35,309 nucleotides of DNA from Welwitschia mirabilis (Eukaryota > Gnetophyta > Gnetopsida > Welwitschiales), in NCBI GenBank assembly GCA_051453625.1, contig JBOZIK010000001.1:8177928-8213236 (forward strand), read 5' to 3'. A program made the translations under genes and the position numbers. The stretch's first letter is position 1. Every line of letters begins with the position of its first letter. This document shows positions 29,752 to 35,309 of the stretch, in pieces. The notes below the pieces were generated by a model. It searched no databases, was not told the origin of the DNA, and saw only the letters and a program-made list of their open reading frames with translations.

Positions 29752-30409
29752 TGTTAAGGTTTTAGAATGCTTGTATAAAAAATAAAATCTGTAATGTGTA
29801 ATTTCCATCAGGGAACCTTATGTAATCGCCATGTAGGTGCCTGTGTAGTTAGCATAGAAGAAATCTTGAAAGGAATATGTTATGTTTAGAAAAAGATAGA
29901 GGTGTAAAGAATAATCTATATTTAGACACTATTTTTAGTGATAGGGGTAAGAGGTCAATATTAGAAGGATTTTTTCATGAGAAAAATTCCTTTTGGAGCC
30001 TTATCAATAAGAGCTTATGAGGAGATGAAGGGCATGTTGGAGTTGAGAAGCTCAAAGTGAGAGACGTTAGAGTTGGATCTTAAGAGGAGCTCTTATTGGG
30101 AAATTTAACGAGAGAGCTCCTAGTGCAAGATCATGGCTTACTTGTATTCTCATTTAAAGGCTACCAAGCATTAAAGTAGTAAAGCTTGGATGAGGCTTTT
30201 GGAGGCCACTACTGAGGAGAACTAGTATAAGCTATGCTAGTTTTGAATTTTGTTTGCAAGATTGTGATTTTGTATCCTTAATAGAAAGAGATTACTTCAT
30301 ATCCTAAATTACTCTGTTTCTTGCATATTCTCTTCTATATGTTTTTGCCTCATTGGAAACACAATTCCAAAAGTGTTCTTAGGGTTTTTGTTATGTGAAT
30401 GCTACATCA
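29752..30409 (+). repeat. Probable 5' LTR of element D
   Basis: The right end (…gctacatca) is fixed by the primer binding site two bases later. The left end tgttaagg is a guess from the TG rule; no second copy is available to prove it. Confidence 0.5.
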
Positions 30410-30411
30410 TT

Positions 30412-30423
30412 TGGTATCAGAAC
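30412..30423 (+). promoter_or_regulatory. Primer binding site of element D
   Basis: tggtatcagaac matches the initiator methionine tRNA type site with one change from tggtatcagagc. Confidence 0.75.
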
Positions 30424-30459
30424 AATATTTCGATTGTGTAGAGTTGTTTATTGTCTTTG

Positions 30460-31690
30460 ATTTCAGTTTAAGGGATGCTGCCAAAGAAGAAAAAATTTCT
30501 TACCTACAAAAGCATCTTGCAAGTCAAGAAGAGGTTGTGGAAAGTATCCTACATTTAATGCAGGAGATGAGAAAGAGGATGTGAATGGGCTATACATCTA
30601 GATGTTTGAAACCAATTCTCGAGGAGAAGTAGAAAGAAGAATACTCTATGGTGGAGGAACCACCAAAAAAGGATGTCAGGTATGAAGTTCAGAGTAAAGA
30701 GGAAAAGAAGGCTCTNNNNNNNNNNNNNNNNNNNNNNNNNNNNNNNNNNNNNNNNNNNNNNNNNNNNNNNNNNNNNNNNNNNNNNNNNNNNNNNNNNNNN
30801 NNNNNNNNNNNNNNNAGGCTCTCTTTATGACAGCCTTAGTGAGCTAGGACAGAAGGACCCAGTAATTGTAATTGCATTTAAAGAAAGCTTGGAAGCAAGA
30901 GATTGTTGAGATTGGATCCAAGGCATAAAGCATCACTTTGAGATGAAAGACATTGTTGAAGAAAAGAAGGTAAAGATTGCTTCAATTTCACTTACGAGGA
31001 GTTGCAGCTACTTGGTGGGAGCATGTTGAGAATGGTCATTAAGAATGAGACCTTTTAGATTTTTATAACTGCATGAAGGAGAGTTTCCAAGCTAAGTTCA
31101 TGCCACTTTGACATAGATAAAGAAAATAAAAAGATGTAGACAATTTGACAAGGAAAAAAGTCTATGACAGAGTACACAGAGGAGTTCCATGTACTTGTCC
31201 TCTAAGCAGGACATTTTAACTTCAGCATAAAATAAGTAACCAAGTATATTACTAGTTTAAGACTTACTATTCAAGATGAAATTTCCATGGTTACTTTTAA
31301 AACAATAGAAGAAGCATACTAATTGGTACTACAAGCAAAAGGCACATTGCAGCCAAAGAAGAGTTTAAATAGAGGAAGATCCAAAGGAAAGGGACCACGA
31401 AAAAAAATGTTATCAACAATAAAAAAAGACAAACTAGGATGGACAAAATAAAGGACAATATGACACTAGGAATAGAGTAGGTACTTATAGATGAATAGGT
31501 ACAGGAGGTAATTTTTTGAGAATTTGCTATAAATGCCATAAACCAGGACATATGTCTTATGAGAGTCAATTAAGCAAGGAGGATACATGAAAATGTTTTC
31601 TCTAGGCATGGTGAGACAAGCAAAGAATCCAAAAAGAAGGAATCGAAAGAGACCACTAGTGAGAAATGAGAAAATATGTCAGTTTTTGTT
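30460..31690 (+). pseudogene. gag of gypsy-type element D
   Basis: After an N-terminal coiled-coil-like part (EEKISYLQKHLASQEEVVES at 30488-30547) and a gap, the capsid core reads DWIQGIKHHFEMKDIVEEKK, VKIASISL, frameshift, GVAATWWEHVENG, DLLDFYNCMKESFQAKFMPL and, in further frames, EYTEEFHVLV and TIEEAY. The zinc knuckle CYKCHKPGHMSYES is at 31525-31566, with its first three ligands intact and the last Cys replaced by Ser. The W-W-x-H and FxxxF pattern is that of Retrotrans_gag (Ty3/gypsy). Confidence 0.8.
30709..30822. other. Assembly gap (100 N, 30716-30815) flanked by a 7-bp repeat
   Basis: aggctct ends the left flank (30709-30715) and starts the right flank (30816-30822). The gap lies inside the gag of element D. 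Confidence 0.9.
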
Positions 31691-31795
31691 AAATTTTTAT
31701 CAAAGTTAACTATCATCTTAGATTGTCATCTAGATAACTAAAGTGAACGACCTTCTTCAAAATATGAAATCTCAGTTGTTGTCGAATGTTGGATT
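31691..31795. other. Short unassigned stretch between element D and the gap-rich region
   Basis: About 100 bp of AT-rich sequence with no recognisable motif. Confidence 0.35.
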
Positions 31796-31999
31796 TTTTT
31801 ACAGATTATAGTTTTAGTTTCTTCAGTCTCCTAATCAAAGGAGTCAGNNNNNNNNNNNNNNNNNNNNNNNNNNNNNNNNNNNNNNNNNNNNNNNNNNNNN
31901 NNNNNNNNNNNNNNNNNNNNNNNNNNNNNNNNNNNNNNNNNNNNNNNTTTTTACAGATTATAGTTTTAGTTTCTTCAGTCTCCTAATCAAATGAGTCAG
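31796..31999. repeat. 52-bp direct repeat flanking a 100-N gap (31848-31947)
   Basis: 31796-31847 and 31948-31999 are the same 52 bases (tttttacagattatag…gagtcag) with one difference (g/t). Overlapping contig ends are the simplest reading. Confidence 0.95.
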
Positions 32000-32458
32000 T
32001 ACTTAAATTCTCATAATTGAGTTAATCATAATTGAAACATTTTCAAGTTTTCTACTCAAGTGGATTATCAAATAAGAGAGGCTTATGAAGTATTAATGAT
32101 CTCTCTTCAAGTGGACAATGTTGTTAAATTGAGTTGGCTTAATTTCTCATATTATATTTAGCTCTTCACCTATGTNNNNNNNNNNNNNNNNNNNNNNNNN
32201 NNNNNNNNNNNNNNNNNNNNNNNNNNNNNNNNNNNNNNNNNNNNNNNNNNNNNNNNNNNNNNNNNNNNNNNNNNNAGAGTTAGTTATTAAATTCTCATAA
32301 TTGAGTTGATCATAATTAAAACCTTTTCAAGTTTTCTACTCCAAGTGGATTATCAAATAAGATAGGCTTATGAAGAATTAATGATCTCTCTTCAAGTGGA
32401 CAATGTTGTTAAATGGGGTTGGCTTAATTTCTCATTTTATATTTAGCTCTTCACCTAG
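31994..32458. repeat. Direct repeat of about 182 bp flanking a 100-N gap (32176-32275)
   Basis: 31994-32175 and about 32277-32458 run in parallel (ttctcataattgagtt…, ctcttcaagtggacaatgttgttaaat…, tttagctcttcaccta) with roughly a dozen differences and a few single-base indels. The divergence is higher than at the other gaps, so these may be two copies or two alleles of an old repeat. Confidence 0.9.
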
Positions 32459-32529
32459 GTCTTTTTTAGAGCATTATGAACTCTAATTGTAAACTTTAAC
32501 ATTCTATCATTCTAGTTCTTATATCAATA

Positions 32530-32740
32530 ATACAATGTGTTATTGCACAAACTACTCTACCTCAAAGTAGTGGATAACCTCCATTATGCTCAACTTCACT
32601 CACAACTACTCTATTGAATAGAATGATTCCTCAATTTGAGTCACCAAATCTTTTATTACTCGTGAAGGATTCTTTACTGGTGTATCTGCCAATTTTTAGA
32701 CAATTCATATAGACTCAATTCTACTTTCCAAATCAAGTCA
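32530..32740 (-). pseudogene. Protease fragment of gypsy element E (left copy)
   Basis: KLADTPVKNPSRVIKDLVTQ followed by IEESFYSIE matches the gypsy protease segment after the catalytic site (family 'LADRSxKxPxGxxEDVxVKVxxFxxPxDF'). The same fragment recurs at 33140-33350 with a few changes. Confidence 0.7.
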
Positions 32741-33139
32741 ATGATAAATGTGTAAAGGCATAATGTTAACACTTGTTCATATATTGATTAAAGCATTTTT
32801 TTTTAATTTNNNNNNNNNNNNNNNNNNNNNNNNNNNNNNNNNNNNNNNNNNNNNNNNNNNNNNNNNNNNNNNNNNNNNNNNNNNNNNNNNNNNNNNNNNN
32901 NNNNNNNNNNNNNNNNNNNNNNNNNNNNNNNNNNNNNNNNNNNNNNNNNNNNNNNNNNNNNNNNNNNNNNNNNNNNNNNNNNNNNNNNNNNNNNNNNNNN
33001 NNNNNNNNNNNNNNNNNNNNNNNNNNNNNNNNNNNNNNNNNNNNNNNNNNNNNNNNNNNNNNNNNNNNNNNNNNNNNNNNNNNNNNNNNNNNNNNNNNNN
33101 NNNNNNNNTATGAACTTTAATTGTAAACTTTAACATTCT

Positions 33140-33350
33140 ATCATTCTAGTTCTTATATCAATAATACAATGTGTTATTGCACAAACTGCTCTACCTAAAA
33201 GTAGTGGATAACCTCCATTATGCTCAACTTCAATCACAACTACTCTATTGAATAGAATAATTCCTCAATTTGAGTCACCAAATCTTTTATTACTCCTGAA
33301 GGCTTCTTTACTAGTGTATCTTCCAATTTTAAGACAATTCATATAGACTC
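33140..33350 (-). pseudogene. Protease fragment of gypsy element E (right copy)
   Basis: Second copy of the fragment above, on the other side of the 299-N gap. If the gap-flanking repeats are unmerged overlapping contigs, the two fragments are one locus. Confidence 0.65.
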
Positions 33351-33517
33351 AATTCTACTTGTTCATATATTGATTAAAGCATTTTTTTTTAATTTATTTC
33401 TAATGTAACACTTATTGTTGCTTCCTCTAGATCCTAAAACTTTAGACATTTTTATAAAACTAAGTTGGTTATAGATTGGGCTAGAAAGACTTTGTTAGGT
33501 ATAGTCCATTTTTATTA

Positions 33518-33747
33518 CCTCCTAATTAGATCTTTCCAAAACTTAGAATATTTAGGATTTTCTTGCAAGAGTTTTAAAAATGGTAAATTTATGCTCACAT
33601 TTTACATTAAGACTTTAAGATGATCATCAAAGGTAGGATTGGTATGTAATCTATCAAGCCAATGAGTAGTAGATTTCTTACCTTTATCTTGAGAAGAATT
33701 TTTTTATTAAGCTTATTACTTAAAGGAGAAGTATGATTTTCTAAGAT
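33518..33747 (-). pseudogene. gag-protease linker of gypsy element E
   Basis: The minus strand at 33598-33518 reads VSINLPFLKLLQENPKYSKF, WKDLIRR. This is the conserved segment before the protease in plant Athila/Tat-type elements (family 'VxINIPLLxAIxQxPxYAKFLKDL'). The preceding stretch up to the gap is open in other frames. Confidence 0.75.
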
Positions 33748-34625
33748 NNNNNNNNNNNNNNNNNNNNNNNNNNNNNNNNNNNNNNNNNNNNNNNNNNNNN
33801 NNNNNNNNNNNNNNNNNNNNNNNNNNNNNNNNNNNNNNNNNNNNNNNNNNNNNNNNNNNNNNNNNNNNNNNNNNNNNNNNNNNNNNNNNNNNNNNNNNNN
33901 NNNNNNNNNNNNNNNNNNNNNNNNNNNNNNNNNNNNNNNNNNNNNNNNNNNNNNNNNNNNNNNNNNNNNNNNNNNNNNNNNNNNNNNNNNNNNNNNNNNN
34001 NNNNNNNNNNNNNNNNNNNNNNNNNNNNNNNNNNNNNNNNNNNNNNNNNNNNNNNNNNNNNNNNNNNNNNNNNNNNNNNNNNNNNNNNNNNNNNNNNNNN
34101 NNNNNNNNNNNNNNNNNNNNNNNNNNNNNNNNNNNNNNNNNNNNNNNNNNNNNNNNNNNNNNNNNNNNNNNNNNNNNNNNNNNNNNNNNNNNNNNNNNNN
34201 NNNNNNNNNNNNNNNNNNNNNNNNNNNNNNNNNNNNNNNNNNNNNNNNNNNNNNNNNNNNNNNNNNNNNNNNNNNNNNNNNNNNNNNNNNNNNNNNNNNN
34301 NNNNNNNNNNNNNNNNNNNNNNNNNNNNNNNNNNNNNNNNNNNNNNNNNNNNNNNNNNNNNNNNNNNNNNNNNNNNNNNNNNNNNNNNNNNNNNNNNNNN
34401 NNNNNNNNNNNNNNNNNNNNNNNNNNNNNNNNNNNNNNNNNNNNNNNNNNNNNNNNNNNNNNNNNNNNNNNNNNNNNNNNNNNNNNNNNNNNNNNNNNNN
34501 NNNNNNNNNNNNNNNNNNNNNNNNNNNNNNNNNNNNNNNNNNNNNNNNNNNNNNNNNNNNNNNNNNNNNNNNNNNNNNNNNNNNNNNNNNNNNNNNNNNN
34601 NNNNNNNNNNNNNNNNNNNNNNNNN
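33748..34625. other. Assembly gap, 878 N
   Basis: A sized gap inside element E. No repeated flank is visible here. The long apparent reading frame across it consists of N and is meaningless. Confidence 0.97.
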
Positions 34626-34696
34626 AAATGGTTGAAAAATTTTGGATGGTTTGCTTGAAAGTTCTTAAATTTGTTCTCAAAGGATTGAAAATTAGA

Positions 34697-35309
34697 TTAT
34701 CTATTTATCCTAAATTGAAATTGATTTTGGTTTTGGTTTTGATTTTGGTTCTCATTTCTAAAGTTTGAAGACTTTTTATTGAATGCACAAACCTCCTCAT
34801 AAATTTTTGCTTTATAAGTAGGTAATAAAGGATATTCTTTAGTCACATAATAGTTATATTTATACAAATCACAAGTTGGAACCACAATCGTTTTAGTTTC
34901 CAGTTTTACATCAAAAATCATTTGAATGTGTTTTTCTAATGTTGTTGTGAAATCCTTAATAACATTTGTTTGTTATTTTTTATTTTAACTTCCTCCTTTT
35001 TTTGTTTTAATTATTTAAGATCCTTCATGATTTGACCTATAGTGAGATTTTCTTTAGATGTTGGCTTAGGCAATGTTTGAATTACTTCTAATAGTTTTTT
35101 AAATAATCTTCATGCATTTTCTAATGTTAAATTCATCAAATTTCGACCACATGAAAAATCTACAAGTTGTTTGGTTTGGCTATTAAGTCTACTATAGAAA
35201 CAATCTACTAATTCTTCTTGAGTAAATGCATCTATAGGATTAAAATGTATTGCAATGAAAAAATGATTAATAAGTGAAGGAATAATCTTCATTAGGTTGA
35301 TATTGGAAA
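34697..35309 (-). pseudogene. gag of gypsy element E
   Basis: From right to left: FTQEELVDCFYSRLNSQTKQ, LVDFSCGRNLMNLTLENA (35230-35110) is the hallmark end of the Retrotrans_gag domain in Athila/Tat elements (family 'FYxGLxxxTKxxVDxxxGGxLMxxTxEEA'). Next, VPTCDLYKYNYYVTKEYPLL (about 34890-34830) sits where the zinc knuckle 'CxxCGGxHxxxxCP' should be; only the first Cys is left. Then come NFRNENQNQNQNQNQ and, in another frame, NPKF-type residues of the 'NPYSNTYNPGWRNHPNFSW' segment. Stops separate the pieces. Confidence 0.8.
34718..34752. repeat. Short (TTTTGG/TTTTGA)n repeat inside element E gag
   Basis: About five units of a hexamer encode the Asn-Gln run on the minus strand. The repeat is within the gag spacer and probably arose by slippage. 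Confidence 0.8.

Larger units (their letters stand above)
29752..31690 (+). mobile_element. Ty3/gypsy-type element D: 5' LTR, primer binding site and gag only
   Basis: A probable LTR (29752-30409) is followed by a methionine-tRNA type primer binding site (30412-30423) and a gag with a Retrotrans_gag signature and a CCHC knuckle. Protease, reverse transcriptase, integrase and 3' LTR are absent. The element is cut off near 31690, where gap-ridden sequence begins. Confidence 0.7.
32475..33396. repeat. Long direct repeat flanking a 299-N gap (32810-33108)
   Basis: 32475-32809 and 33109-33396 align along their length with about ten substitutions. The right copy lacks 48 bp present at 32727-32774, a deletion bounded by the 4-base microhomology actt. 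Both copies encode, on the minus strand, the same gypsy protease fragment. Confidence 0.92.
32475..35309 (-). mobile_element. Ty3/gypsy element E (gag-protease part), minus strand, runs off the right edge
   Basis: On the minus strand from the right edge: gag core (35292-35110), zinc-knuckle and asparagine/glutamine-rich region (34921-34697), a gap of 878 N (33748-34625), the gag-protease linker (33747-33518), and protease (33350-33140, and again at 32740-32530 because of the gap-flanking repeat). The signatures are those of plant Athila/Tat-type gypsy gag. No LTR was identified. Confidence 0.78.

Noticed and set aside
25680-33108. CRISPR-like or satellite interpretation of the repeated segments around the gaps
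   Set aside because: The repeats occur only as single pairs directly at N runs and differ in sequence from gap to gap. Overlapping unmerged contigs explain them better.
32748-33136. Reading frames of about 120 codons on both strands
   Set aside because: They span the 299-N gap and contain almost no real codons.
33607-34680. A 357-codon reading frame on the minus strand
   Set aside because: Nearly all of it is the 878-N gap. Only the short ends are real sequence, and these belong to the gypsy gag/linker of element E in other frames.
1-35309. A bacterial, phage or organelle origin of the window
   Set aside because: Introns with GT-AG borders, plant-type copia, gypsy and L1 elements, and the lack of compact gene arrangement all point to plant nuclear DNA.

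Overview
This window looks like repeat-rich nuclear DNA from a land plant. A gymnosperm or another plant with a very large genome is the best guess. The one host gene I recognise is the 3' part of a plant-type ATAD1/Msp1 AAA ATPase. One of its introns is about 15.5 kb long and filled with old Ty1/copia elements. Everything else that can be identified is decayed Ty1/copia, Ty3/gypsy and LINE (L1-type) sequence, all with stops and frameshifts. The two LTRs of the most complete copia element are only about 80% identical by eye, so the insertion is old. Long introns stuffed with old LTR elements are known from conifers, but the species assignment is inference.

Layout, left to right. 1-688 is upstream intron or unrecognised DNA. 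689-847, 16329-16627 and 16732-16953 are three consecutive + strand exons of the AAA ATPase (Walker B, sensor 1, arginine fingers, C-terminal end). The exons carrying the N-terminal membrane segment and Walker A lie outside the window. The intron 848-16328 holds a 168-bp tandem duplication (2364-2699), an LTR-like block (about 2998-3548), copia element A on + (3549-8630), and copia element B on - (8631-12800). A and B are tail to tail, and A cuts B inside RNase H. The intron continues with an unrecognised stretch with a 180-codon ORF (12801-15300) and a Ty3/gypsy RNase H relic (about 15538-15951). Downstream of the gene are candidate small exons (17664-17739, 18242-18389), an isolated LTR (from 18559), two lysine/arginine-rich ORFs on - (19243-20029), and an L1-type LINE on - (about 20080-24459). 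These are followed by a 5'-truncated copia element C on + (about 25030-29352), a gypsy LTR-PBS-gag element D on + (about 29752-31690), and a gypsy gag/protease element E on - (about 32475 to the right edge).

The sequence has eight runs of N. Six of them (5433-5532, 25680-25779, 30716-30815, 31848-31947, 32176-32275, 32810-33108) are flanked on both sides by the same sequence, 7 to about 330 bp long. That pattern fits contigs or alleles that overlap but were not merged, so the 31.8-33.4 kb interval in particular is probably shorter in the real genome than shown.

I found no tRNA, rRNA, CRISPR array, operon or bacterial-type system, and nothing I would call a new biological system. The items most worth a second look are the exon structure around the giant intron, the A/B junction without a target-site duplication, a small hairpin conserved between diverged copia LTRs, and the unexplained basic ORF block at 19.2-20.0 kb.
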